In this document: one piece after another, positions 8,125-16,210 of the stretch
How the letters are laid out: each line of letters begins with the position of its first letter
Position numbering within the stretch: position 1 is the stretch's first letter
Assembly (NCBI RefSeq): GCF_014647595.1
Contig: NZ_BMPM01000009.1
Span: 1 to 64,000, forward strand
Length of the DNA: 64,000 nucleotides
From: Paenarthrobacter histidinolovorans
GTDB taxonomy: Bacteria > Actinomycetota > Actinomycetes > Actinomycetales > Micrococcaceae
Direction of reading: 5' to 3'
The notes under the pieces: generated by a model
The model's database searches: none
The model's input: the letters and a program-made list of their open reading frames with translations, nothing else
What the model was told of the DNA's origin: nothing
Made by a program: the position numbers and the translations under genes

Positions 8125-9039
8125 TTAGTCGATGGCGAAAACCGTTCGGGCGGTGCGTTCGAAGATCCCGGCAGCCTCGTCTTTGGTGACCTTCGCGGCT
8201 TCCACAATCCGCATCGCAGTGCTGTGCACGTCATCCGGCGCTGTCAGGTAGCGCCAGGTGTAGGACCAGTCCGTGCCGAACATGATCCGGTCCGGGCCCA
8301 AGGCGTTCAATGCGGTCCGCAGGTGGTCCGCTGACGTTCCCACGACGTCCAGGTAGACGTTGCGGTTTCGAAGCGCGACCGTCAGGCAGGAATCAAAGTA
8401 GCGCTGGATGCTGCGGCCCATCTTGGTCAGGATGATTGGAACGCCCGGATGACGGGCGGCCAGTTCATCCACCCACATCGGGTCCTGGTAGTGAAGGTTG
8501 CCGGGGAACTGCGTCCAACCCGTGGGGAGCTGGATGGGAAGGTGCCGGGGGGCCAGGACGTCCATGAGTGGCGCGAAGTCGGCGGCCACAAGGCGCGGGT
8601 CCACATGCGCAGTCAGGATCTGGGTGTTGGTCTCTCCGATGCCCGCGAAGCCCAGTTCGTTGACCGCCCGATCAGCAATGCCGGCGACATGTACGGGCAC
8701 GCTGGCGTCCGGAAGCGGGGCGAGGGGATCGGGCGCCCAGGGCCACCCGGTCGCCGTCGCCAATGGCACAAAGCGGCCGGGGTGTCGTTTGGCTATGGCG
8801 CTGATGAACTCATTCGAGATTCCCACTGTGGGCTGCACCACCGCTACATCGACGCCGTTCTTGTCCATGGCCTCCAGCAGTGCTGCTGAGTTGTCCGAGG
8901 GTTCCTCCCGCTGCATGCGCTCGAATATCTCTGGGTACTTTGTTCGCCAGCTGGCGACGTCGTTGCGCGTCCGCATGACGCCGGCAAGCTCTTCAATCGC
9001 TTGAAATCCGCCCAGGTGGGTGTGGGTATCTATCAACAT
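8125..9039 (-). CDS. Amidohydrolase family 2 (TIM-barrel) protein with substituted ligands
   Basis: A 304-residue metal-dependent-hydrolase-like protein. The N-terminus has HTH within DTHTH (His6, His8) and the C-terminal part has FGTDW, where Asp is the last metal ligand of Amidohydro_2 enzymes such as decarboxylases and lactonases. The two internal positions normally occupied by His seem changed: PIQLPTG replaces the usual HPG-like strand end and LTKMGRS replaces the H-x-G strand end. It may bind metal differently or act on another ligand set. Monocistronic; a palindrome lies just upstream. Confidence 0.75.
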   Translation of the reverse strand: MLIDTHTHLGGFQAIEELAGVMRTRNDVASWRTKYPEIFERMQREEPSDNSAALLEAMDKNGVDVAVVQPTVGISNEFISAIAKRHPGRFVPLATATGWPWAPDPLAPLPDASVPVHVAGIADRAVNELGFAGIGETNTQILTAHVDPRLVAADFAPLMDVLAPRHLPIQLPTGWTQFPGNLHYQDPMWVDELAARHPGVPIILTKMGRSIQRYFDSCLTVALRNRNVYLDVVGTSADHLRTALNALGPDRIMFGTDWSYTWRYLTAPDDVHSTAMRIVEAAKVTKDEAAGIFERTARTVFAID

Positions 9040-9056
9040 AGTATTCGCATCCTTGA

Positions 9057-9072
9057 TTATACTCGGGTATAA
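9057..9072. promoter_or_regulatory. Perfect palindrome upstream of amidohydrolase gene
   Basis: TTATAC-TCGG-GTATAA, 6-bp arms, 18 bp upstream of the amidohydrolase ATG and in an AT-rich stretch that probably holds its promoter. The binding protein is unknown. Confidence 0.45.
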
Positions 9073-9157
9073 CTTTAGTCTGAACTATAGAATTTTGATT
9101 TATTCGGGTCAATGGGTGCTGATGCCGTTAGGTGCAATCACTTTGGATGCCGGCCGT

Positions 9158-10138
9158 TCAGAAGAGCATGGCGGTCAAGCCCAGGGAAACGGTGGCGGCA
9201 GTCGCCGTGGAGGCGGCTGACAGGCCCAGCACGCGCAACGGAACCGGGAACAAGGTCTTTAGGTGCATTCCCAAACCGAGGCCAAACATTGCTGAAGCAA
9301 GGAGGATGGTGGTGGCGAGATCCGCGATGTGTACAACGGGCTCCGGAAGAATCCGCAGTGTTGCCAGTCCTGCGGAAATTATGAAGCCTACGACGAACCA
9401 CGGAATGACCGGAGGCTTCGCGCCGTCAACCGGCTGCCCGCCGTCCCGGCGTCGGGCAGCAACATACGCAGCGGCCAGGAGCGAAACCCGGCCCAGCTTC
9501 ACCGTCATGGCGATTGCCACGGCAGCTGCGCCGGCAGTGGTGGCAGCAGCAACAACCTGGGCCACCTCATGAATGGAGGCGCCGGCCCACACCCCAAGTT
9601 GGGTCGAGGACAAACCCAGCAACCCGGACGCCGAAGGCAGGAGCACTATCATGGCAGTACCGAACAGAGTGACCATGGCGATGGCAACTGCCACATCCTC
9701 ATTCTTTCGTCTGATGCCACCTTCGACGGCGGCAATCGCTGCGGCACCGCATATGGAGAAGCCGACGGCGATCATCGTCACCAGGCCGCGGTCCAGCCCC
9801 AGCCGGTCACCTATCAGGACTGTTGCGACGAACGTGATAGTCACGGAAGCCGCAATAATCACCAACGCCCTTGGGCCCAAAGCCACGATGTCCGCCAGGG
9901 AAAGCCGCAACCCGAGCAAGACCACGCCCAGCCGAAGCATGGTCTTGGTGACAGCCTGGTGCCCGGTGAAGATTCGAAGCCGGCCTATGGGGCTGTTGAC
10001 CACAATCACTCCGAGGGCGAGCCCCACCAGCAGTGGACTCGCCAAGGGCATCCACTGGCCGAGTGCCCATGCGGCCACCCCCGCTATCGCGGGCAGCAAC
10101 CATCGGACGACGACTGGGGATGAGGGGTTCTGATACAT
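9158..10138 (-). CDS. yeiH: YeiH/UPF0324-family membrane transporter
   Basis: A 326-residue protein with about ten hydrophobic segments. The family blocks are evident: LGVVLLGLRLSL, the GFSICGAAAIAA segment (about residue 128) and WAGASIHEVAQVVAA. The family is annotated as putative sulfate exporter. It is divergent from a LysR gene across a strong palindrome, the same arrangement as E. coli yeiE-yeiH, where YeiE is a LysR regulator linked to sulfite response. A sulfur-oxyanion role is therefore inferred, not shown. Confidence 0.85.
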   Translation of the reverse strand: MYQNPSSPVVVRWLLPAIAGVAAWALGQWMPLASPLLVGLALGVIVVNSPIGRLRIFTGHQAVTKTMLRLGVVLLGLRLSLADIVALGPRALVIIAASVTITFVATVLIGDRLGLDRGLVTMIAVGFSICGAAAIAAVEGGIRRKNEDVAVAIAMVTLFGTAMIVLLPSASGLLGLSSTQLGVWAGASIHEVAQVVAAATTAGAAAVAIAMTVKLGRVSLLAAAYVAARRRDGGQPVDGAKPPVIPWFVVGFIISAGLATLRILPEPVVHIADLATTILLASAMFGLGLGMHLKTLFPVPLRVLGLSAASTATAATVSLGLTAMLF

Positions 10139-10154
10139 GATTCAAGCATTTACG

Positions 10155-10171
10155 CCGGGGATATTCCCCGG
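10155..10171. promoter_or_regulatory. LysR-type operator palindrome
   Basis: CCGGGGA-TAT-TCCCCGG is a perfect 7-bp-arm palindrome in the 70-bp gap between the divergent yeiH-like and lysR genes, the expected place for the LysR recognition site. Confidence 0.7.
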
Positions 10172-10208
10172 TAGACGCCAATCCAACCCCAGGACATAAG
10201 GTGAGGTT

Positions 10209-11096
10209 ATGACCGAATTGCCCGATGTCGCATCGCTCAGATTGCTGCTGCTGATCGACGAACATGGCAGCTTGGGGGCGGCCGCCCGGGAGCTGGCCAT
10301 CAGCCAACCCGCCGCAAGCGCGCGTCTTCGCACCCTTGAGGCCAGGTACGGGCTCTCGTTGGTCAGCCGCTCCACCAGGGGCTCACTCCTGACGGAAGAC
10401 GGCAAGGCCGTCAGCGCCTGGGCGCGCAACGTGATGAATGAACTCAACCGGGTTCAAATCGGGCTCGGCGCACTCAGTGCGCAACGCCGTGGCGACCTCA
10501 AGATCGCGGCCAGTCTGACCATCGCAGAGTTCTTCCTGCCGCGCTGGTTGGCTGATCTCCATCGCTCCCAACCCGCAATGCACATTGGCATGCTGGTGGT
10601 GAACAGCACCGAGGTTGTGTCGATGGTCCGGGACGGTCAGGTCAAACTTGGTTTCATTGAGAGCGCCGTGAAGGTGCCAGATCTTAATTCCTGCAGGGTG
10701 GGCTCCGATCGCCTTGCGGTGGTGGTTGCACCGGATCACCCGTGGGCAGCTGCGAAGGCACCCATAGGCCGGGACGAACTTGCTGCCACGTCCTTTGTGG
10801 TTCGTGAGCCGGGAAGTGGAACCCGCGAGACCTTTGAACGGGCTTTGGGCACCACGGCGAAAGTCGTCCTTGAGGCGGGCTCCACGAATGTGATCATCGC
10901 GGCCGCGCTCAATGGCGTGGGTCCCGCCGTCGTGTCCGAAGTTGCCGTCCGGCAATCACTCGAGGGCGGGGCGCTGGTCAGTGTCCCCGTGACCCTGGAC
11001 CTGCGGAGGGCGCTGCGGGCCATCTGGCGCAGGCAGGACAAGCTGCGCCCACCCATCGATGACCTCGTAGCAATCGCCGCCAAAGGACACCTGTGA
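10209..11096 (+). CDS. LysR-family transcriptional regulator (YeiE/CysB-like)
   Basis: A 295-residue regulator. The HTH spans about residues 5-60 (GSLGAAARELAISQPAASARLRTLE in the usual place) and the effector domain about 95-290, with the DLKIAASLTIAEFFLPRWL and MHIGMLVVNSTEVV pattern of YeiE/CbbR-type proteins. AAGGTGAGG precedes the ATG. It probably activates the divergent yeiH-like gene in response to a small anion. Confidence 0.9.
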   Translation: MTELPDVASLRLLLLIDEHGSLGAAARELAISQPAASARLRTLEARYGLSLVSRSTRGSLLTEDGKAVSAWARNVMNELNRVQIGLGALSAQRRGDLKIAASLTIAEFFLPRWLADLHRSQPAMHIGMLVVNSTEVVSMVRDGQVKLGFIESAVKVPDLNSCRVGSDRLAVVVAPDHPWAAAKAPIGRDELAATSFVVREPGSGTRETFERALGTTAKVVLEAGSTNVIIAAALNGVGPAVVSEVAVRQSLEGGALVSVPVTLDLRRALRAIWRRQDKLRPPIDDLVAIAAKGHL

Positions 11097-11141
11097 CCAG
11101 CTTTGACACCGCAGATCCGATGTTCAGCCTTGGACACGGCA

Positions 11142-11195
11142 TTAACAGAAAAACGGGAAGGACGGAGCCGGATAATTCCGGCTCCGTCCCTTGCT
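11142..11195. terminator. Intrinsic terminator between convergent genes
   Basis: A perfect 13-bp stem (GGACGGAGCCGGA, 11160-11172, with 11177-11189) and a 4-nt loop. Read on the minus strand it is followed by TTCCCGTTTTT, a good U-tract for the hydrolase operon; on the plus strand it ends the lysR unit with a weaker tract. Confidence 0.85.
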
Positions 11196-11199
11196 GTGT

Positions 11200-12147
11200 T
11201 TAGGCGAAGCCTTCAAGGTCGGCAATGCGGCGGAAGACCTCAAGAGTGTCCACCCGCTCCAGTGTGGGATCGAGCTCGTAGTAGACGGCGAGGATGTTCT
11301 GGGCGATCCGTCCCCGTTCGTCCAGCGCGGCGAAGCGGCCCAGGTTGATGTCGCGCATCGCGTCTTCGGGTGACATTCCCTTTTCATGGCGCTGGGTTGC
11401 CTCGTCCTGGACCCAGGTGAGGTAGTCGCGTACCTGGTGAATTCCCGCAGCCTCAACCACCGGGCCGTGGCCGGGTACTACGAACTCCGGTTCGAGGGCG
11501 ATCATCCGGTCGCAGGCTGTGACCCAATTGGAGATGGGGCCGGCCCAGCTGATGGGGGTGCCGCCAATGAACAGCAGATCACCGCTGTAGAGGACCCGTT
11601 CGGAGGGAACGAAGACCACGCTGTCACCTTCGGTGTGGGCGGGGCCGAGGTTGATGATCTGGACTTCGGTTCCACCGACGTCAACTGTCAGCTCGTCCAC
11701 AAATGTGCGGGTGGCAACGGTCGGTTGGATGCCGGAGAAGTCGAACGGTTTAAAGATGTGCCGGGCGAACTCTCCCGAGGGGCCGTCCTGACCGAGCAAT
11801 CCCCGGATCAGTTCCGGGCCGTTGGTTGCCATCTCGTCCGCGGTGGCCTGGGACGTAATGATCTCGCAGTCGGCCAGCAGCTCATTTCCAAACCAGTGAT
11901 CCCCGTTAGCGTGGGAATTGACCACCGTCCGGATCGGATGTTCTTCGGTTACAGAACTCATGCCGTCGAGCATTTCGCGGGTCATCGCCACATCGAAGAG
12001 GGTGTCTACCAGCAAAGACTCGCCGGATCCGGTCACCAGCCCGGAATTGCTCCAACCCCAGGTTCCGTCGGGTACAAGCCATGCATGGCAATGCTCGGTT
12101 AAATTGTGCAGGCCCTTGGTATAGGGGATCGCAGCTTGAGGTGTCAT
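11200..12147 (-). CDS. Metallo-beta-lactamase-fold hydrolase
   Basis: A 315-residue MBL-fold protein. Metal motifs in order: SHANGDHWFGN (the H-X-N-G-D-H form of HxHxDH), PAHTEGD, YSGDLLF and PGHGP. The first His of the motif is kept and the second is replaced by Asn, a variant found in many MBL hydrolases. Downstream of the FAH hydrolase by 13 bp and preceded by AAGGA, so the two are one operon. It could open a lactone or thioester ahead of the FAH step; that order is inference. Confidence 0.85.
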   Translation of the reverse strand: MTPQAAIPYTKGLHNLTEHCHAWLVPDGTWGWSNSGLVTGSGESLLVDTLFDVAMTREMLDGMSSVTEEHPIRTVVNSHANGDHWFGNELLADCEIITSQATADEMATNGPELIRGLLGQDGPSGEFARHIFKPFDFSGIQPTVATRTFVDELTVDVGGTEVQIINLGPAHTEGDSVVFVPSERVLYSGDLLFIGGTPISWAGPISNWVTACDRMIALEPEFVVPGHGPVVEAAGIHQVRDYLTWVQDEATQRHEKGMSPEDAMRDINLGRFAALDERGRIAQNILAVYYELDPTLERVDTLEVFRRIADLEGFA

Positions 12148-12160
12148 TGTTGTCCTTCTT

Positions 12161-13132
12161 TCAGTAGGAGAGCTGGATACGGTTGCGGAGTATGCCTATG
12201 CCGGCCACTTCGAGCTCTATCTCGTCGCCGTTCTTGAGTCGTTTGCCGATCTCGAAGGGGCTTCCGCTGAGCACTGTTCCGCTGCCGATCACTTCGCCGG
12301 CGTAGATGGTCCGTGCGCTGGAGAGGTAGGTGATGGCGTCGGCAAAGGTGTGGTGCATTGTCGAGGTTGAGCCTCGGGACCATTCCTCGCCGTTGACGCG
12401 GGCGGTCATTGTCATGCCGTATGGCGAGCCGATCTCGTCTGCAGTGACGATGCATGGTCCCAGGGTGTTTGATCCATCGAAATCCTTGCCGCGTGCAGGT
12501 CCGATCTGGGATGCCATGACGCGGCCTTGAACGTCGCGGCAGCTCCAGTCATTGAGGATTGTGTACCCGAAGATCGCTTTTTCGGCGTCCTGGGGGGCTA
12601 CATTCTTGGCGGTGGTGCCGACGACGGCTGCGAACTCGAGTTCGTAATCGAGTTGTCGGGTTTCCGGGGGAGCGATGATGAGTTCGTCTGGCCCGCTGAT
12701 TGCGGTGTGATCGCTGATGTAATAGATGACTTGCTCGGCGAATACTTTAGGAAGGTCAAAGTTGCCTGTGGCGATAAGGCGTTCGTATTCGGCTTCCGGA
12801 TCATCAGACTTCGCAGCAAGTGTTCGCGCCATATTGAGGAATGCTGGTTGAAGATGCTCGATAAACAAAGAGCAGTCCCGGACCCGCGGCGGGTTGGGAA
12901 GAGGCGGGCGGAGGGTGATTTCATCAAATGAATGAATTGCCTCTTTGGGGGGTGAATCAAGCAGTGACCGGGCGTCATCCAGTGCCTTTTCACCTGCCTG
13001 GATCAGGGCGAGCATGCTGGTGAAGCGCGGGTCACCGCCGGACGCCTGAGTGAAACTGACAACCGTGGAACCAGTAGTGGCGTGAGCACCAACATGGGTG
13101 GAACCCCCATGTGTGTAGGTAATGAGTTTCAT
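12161..13132 (-). CDS. Fumarylacetoacetate hydrolase family protein
   Basis: A 323-residue FAH-fold enzyme that probably cleaves a C-C bond of a ring-fission or beta-diketone-like acid. The metal-binding region DYELEFAAVVG gives the paired acidic ligands, then GYTILNDWSCRDVQ, KDFDGSNTLGP and IGSGTV, the standard blocks of the large FAH class. ATG is preceded by GAGGA. First gene of an operon with the MBL hydrolase, divergent from an MFS carrier. The substrate is not predictable. Confidence 0.88.
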   Translation of the reverse strand: MKLITYTHGGSTHVGAHATTGSTVVSFTQASGGDPRFTSMLALIQAGEKALDDARSLLDSPPKEAIHSFDEITLRPPLPNPPRVRDCSLFIEHLQPAFLNMARTLAAKSDDPEAEYERLIATGNFDLPKVFAEQVIYYISDHTAISGPDELIIAPPETRQLDYELEFAAVVGTTAKNVAPQDAEKAIFGYTILNDWSCRDVQGRVMASQIGPARGKDFDGSNTLGPCIVTADEIGSPYGMTMTARVNGEEWSRGSTSTMHHTFADAITYLSSARTIYAGEVIGSGTVLSGSPFEIGKRLKNGDEIELEVAGIGILRNRIQLSY

Positions 13133-13538
13133 AAATCCTCTTTTCGATGAGCAGTTCGCCGTTTCCCGATGCTGAACCGTAGTCCCGCTTCCAACAACAT
13201 GAACTGATCATGCACGGAGGTAGTCCGCCCCGGTAGATGGCAGAGTATATGCACAACATAATGCGAAGTTATGGCCCAGCAAGTGTTAAAAGGCTGTGGC
13301 GGAGAGCGCATAAACTGTCTTAAGTCGGGCTATGCATTATGGGCTTGCGCATTTCTCCGAGGTTCCTTTAGCATGCATTCTGGCGCTAAAGAGTATCCGC
13401 ATTCACACACACAAGAGATTAAGAGTCCGTCCATTTCGGGAATCTCGGCCTTCACTTAAAAAGCTCTCCGCCGGAGGCCGGGACGTGCCCAAATTTACAT
13501 GTGAACAAGCTTGTCTCGCCGGTGACAGAATAGGACGT
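13133..13538. promoter_or_regulatory. 406-bp divergent promoter region, FAH operon / CynX-like carrier
   Basis: No gene is supported here. AT-richer than the flanks. It contains the palindrome CATAA-N7-TTATG at 13257-13273 and a TATACT hexamer on the minus strand around 13245-13250 that could be the -10 of the FAH operon. A plus-strand frame reaches back to 13332, but its residues do not look like MFS sequence, so most is treated as leader. Confidence 0.4.
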
Positions 13539-14816
13539 GTGACCTCCTCCAAGACGCCCGGCTACCCAGAGAAATCAGTCCTCCCCGAGATTGCGGCCGA
13601 TGCAGAGATCGATGACGAACCTGCTGCCGACCCCACGCAGCTCAGGGGCAGGAGAGGCCTGGTCTACCTGGGCATCTGCCTGGTACTGATCGGGCTTAAT
13701 CTCCGCACGGTCTTCTCCAGCTTCTCCGCGGTCCTTCCGGAAATAACGTCCGACGCCGGTCTGCCGGGCTGGTCGCTGGTGGTCCTCACTACTGTGCCGG
13801 TCACCTTGCTGGGTGTCTTCGCGCCGCTTGCCCCCATCCTGGCCCGCAGGTTCGGCGCGGAACGGGTGCTCCTGGGTGCCATGGCGGTCCTCACTGGGGG
13901 CCTTCTGCTCAGGCCCCTGGACGTCCCCGGAGCGGGCCATCTCCCGGGGCTTCTGGCGGGCACGGCGGCCTGTGGTGCCGCGATCGCGCTGTGCAACGTA
14001 CTCCTTCCCGGCGTGGTCAAAAGGGATTTCCCGCACCGCCTTGGCCTGATGGGCGGCCTTTACACCACAGCGATCTGCGCGTCAGCGGCCCTGGGAGCTG
14101 GGTTTACGTATCCGGTCTTTACGGCAACCGGCCAGTGGACTTCGGCGCTGTGGTTCTGGGTGGTGCCTGCCGCCGTCGTGCTCTTGCTGTTCCTGCCGCT
14201 GGCTATCCGGCAGCCGTCGGTAAGGCACCAAGCCGTCCGTGGTGGCGTGAACGTATGGAAATCGGCCGTGGCGTGGCAGGTGACGCTGTTTATGGTGCTG
14301 CAAGCGATGATGTCGTTCAGCGTGTTCGCGTGGATGGCGCCGATCCTGCGCGACCGGGGCATCGACGGCGGTACGGCCGGGCTCATTGTTTCGGTGTCGA
14401 TCGTGCTGCAGATGCTCGGCTCCCTGTTTGCCCCGGCCCTGGCCACGCGTTTCAAGGACCAGCGGATCATCAATATGGTGGTGGCGCTGATGACCGGTGG
14501 TGGTTTCGCGTTGACGATCTTCGGTCCCACCGAACTGATCTGGGTTTGGACGGGGTTGAACGGGTTGGGGCAGGGCTCGCTCACGGCAGTGGCCCTCACC
14601 ATGATCATGGTCCGCACTCGCGACGCACACACGGCCGCGCATCTTTCGGGCATGATGCAGGGCGTTGGTTACGGGGTTGGTTCCGTCGGGACACTGATGG
14701 TGGGTCAGCTCCACCAGGCAACCGGCGGGTTCGCAGCCGCGGGAATCCTGTTCCTGGTGGTCGGTTCCCTGGCCGCGTTCTTCGGGTACCGGGCCGGTCG
14801 CGACCGCTTCGTTTAA
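13539..14816 (+). CDS. MFS transporter, CynX/NimT-like
   Basis: A 425-residue, 12-segment carrier of the cyanate/nitroimidazole (CynX/NimT) branch: GLNLRTVFSSFSAVLPEI in the first helix region, then a central loop and second bundle. The start is taken as GTG 13539, with AGGA 3-4 nt before it, giving a normal MFS length; the upstream frame adds 69 unlikely residues. Divergent from the FAH/MBL operon, so it may import that pathway's substrate. The stop codon directly abuts a 63-bp palindromic repeat. Confidence 0.8.
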   Translation: MTSSKTPGYPEKSVLPEIAADAEIDDEPAADPTQLRGRRGLVYLGICLVLIGLNLRTVFSSFSAVLPEITSDAGLPGWSLVVLTTVPVTLLGVFAPLAPILARRFGAERVLLGAMAVLTGGLLLRPLDVPGAGHLPGLLAGTAACGAAIALCNVLLPGVVKRDFPHRLGLMGGLYTTAICASAALGAGFTYPVFTATGQWTSALWFWVVPAAVVLLLFLPLAIRQPSVRHQAVRGGVNVWKSAVAWQVTLFMVLQAMMSFSVFAWMAPILRDRGIDGGTAGLIVSVSIVLQMLGSLFAPALATRFKDQRIINMVVALMTGGGFALTIFGPTELIWVWTGLNGLGQGSLTAVALTMIMVRTRDAHTAAHLSGMMQGVGYGVGSVGTLMVGQLHQATGGFAAAGILFLVVGSLAAFFGYRAGRDRFV

Positions 14817-14879
14817 CGTTGTGAGGCCCACTCTGCATCCCAAAAAGCCTGGGACAAGCGCAGAGCGGGCCTCGCAACG
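14817..14879. repeat. 63-bp palindromic repeat, copy A
   Basis: 20-nt arms (CGTTGTGAGGCCCACTCTGC with a near-complementary right arm) around a 23-nt loop that has its own TCCCA/TGGGA stem. It begins at the base after the CynX-like carrier's stop codon. Same length as copies B-D. Confidence 0.85.
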
Positions 14880-14893
14880 ATAGGTGAGGGAAC

Positions 14894-16186
14894 CTAGACG
14901 GTCAGGTCCTTGCCCTTCGTCTCAGGGATGGAGAACGCGAACGCGATGCCCACCAGCAACAGGATCACGGCGTACACGTTGAAGAGGTAGCCCTGTCCCA
15001 CGGTGCCCAGCCAGGTCTGCAGGTATGGGGCCGTTCCGCCGAAGACCGCGACGCAGATGGAGTACGGGACGCCGACGCCGATGGTGCGGATGTGGGTCGG
15101 GAACAGTTCGGCATACACGGCAGGGACGATCGCGGCGCTTCCGGCGATGAAGAACAACATCACCGACATGGACACGGCCAACTGCCACGGCGAGTCCTTC
15201 AGCAGCCACATCATGGGGAAGTGCAGCAGAGCGGCGCCGGCGGAGGAGACGATGAGCACCGGTTTGCGGCCGATGCGGTCCGACATTTTGCCCCAGAACG
15301 GCAGGGCTGCGATGAACACAACATTGGCGATCACGCCAGCCCAGAGCGCTGCGCCACGGTCCATCTTCAACGTGGTTGCTGCGTAGCTCGGAGCCACGAC
15401 ACCCCAGATGTAGTACACAACAGTAAGACCAACGGTGAGGCCGATGACCTGCAGGGCCTGCTTGCGGTACTTCACGATCTGCGGCCAAATGGCCACGCGC
15501 TTCTCCTGGGGAGCTTCTGCCTCGAACGCCTCGGTTTCCTTCATCTTGGCCCGCATGAACAGGGCGTAGATGCCCAGTGCGCCACCGATCAGGAACGGGA
15601 TGCGCCAACCCCAGGCGCTCATGTCGCCCTTGCTCAGGACGGCGGTCAGGATGGCTCCCAGCAGCGTACCGGCCAGGATACCGGCGGTGCCGGAGGTGTA
15701 GATGAGGGTCGCCCAGAAGCCGCGGTGTTCCTTGGGTGCCATCTCGGACAGGTACGTTTGCGACGACGGCAACTCACCACCGTGGGCGAGGCCCTGGATG
15801 AGCCGGGCAACCAGCAGCATGACCGAGGCGAAAGCTCCAACAGATTCGAACGTGGGCGCAATACCGATCAGGAGGCTGCCCACAGCACCCAGGGCAACTG
15901 CCACGGTCATGGAGGTCTTGCGGCCGATCCGGTCACCGATCCAGCCGAAAACGAAACCGCCGAACGGCCGGGCGACAAACCCGACGGCGAAGATCGCCAA
16001 CGTGGACAGCACTGCTGAGGTGGGGTCGGCGCTGCTGAACAACGCGCTGGCGATGAACGGCGAGAACGTGGCGTAGATGGCCCAGTCGTACCATTCAACG
16101 GCGTTGCCGATGCCGGTGCCGACCAGTGTGCGCACGTGCGACTTGTGGACCTTGACGTCCGGGGACGTTCCAACGGTGGTGGTCAT
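14894..16186 (-). CDS. MFS transporter, metabolite:H+ symporter (MHS) family
   Basis: A 430-residue 12-segment symporter. The N-terminal GNAVEWYDWAIYATFSPFIA and DRIGRKTSM (loop 2-3 motif) and the second DRIGRKPVL place it with ShiA/KgtP/ProP-type proteins that take up organic acids or betaines. Start ATG 16186 is chosen because GGAG lies 6 nt before it; the ATG at 16198 has no such site. It follows the M20 peptidase gene by 24 bp, so hydrolase and carrier form one operon. Confidence 0.88.
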   Translation of the reverse strand: MTTTVGTSPDVKVHKSHVRTLVGTGIGNAVEWYDWAIYATFSPFIASALFSSADPTSAVLSTLAIFAVGFVARPFGGFVFGWIGDRIGRKTSMTVAVALGAVGSLLIGIAPTFESVGAFASVMLLVARLIQGLAHGGELPSSQTYLSEMAPKEHRGFWATLIYTSGTAGILAGTLLGAILTAVLSKGDMSAWGWRIPFLIGGALGIYALFMRAKMKETEAFEAEAPQEKRVAIWPQIVKYRKQALQVIGLTVGLTVVYYIWGVVAPSYAATTLKMDRGAALWAGVIANVVFIAALPFWGKMSDRIGRKPVLIVSSAGAALLHFPMMWLLKDSPWQLAVSMSVMLFFIAGSAAIVPAVYAELFPTHIRTIGVGVPYSICVAVFGGTAPYLQTWLGTVGQGYLFNVYAVILLLVGIAFAFSIPETKGKDLTV

Positions 16187-16210
16187 GTGGTTCTCCAAGG
16201 GGTGGGGAGG

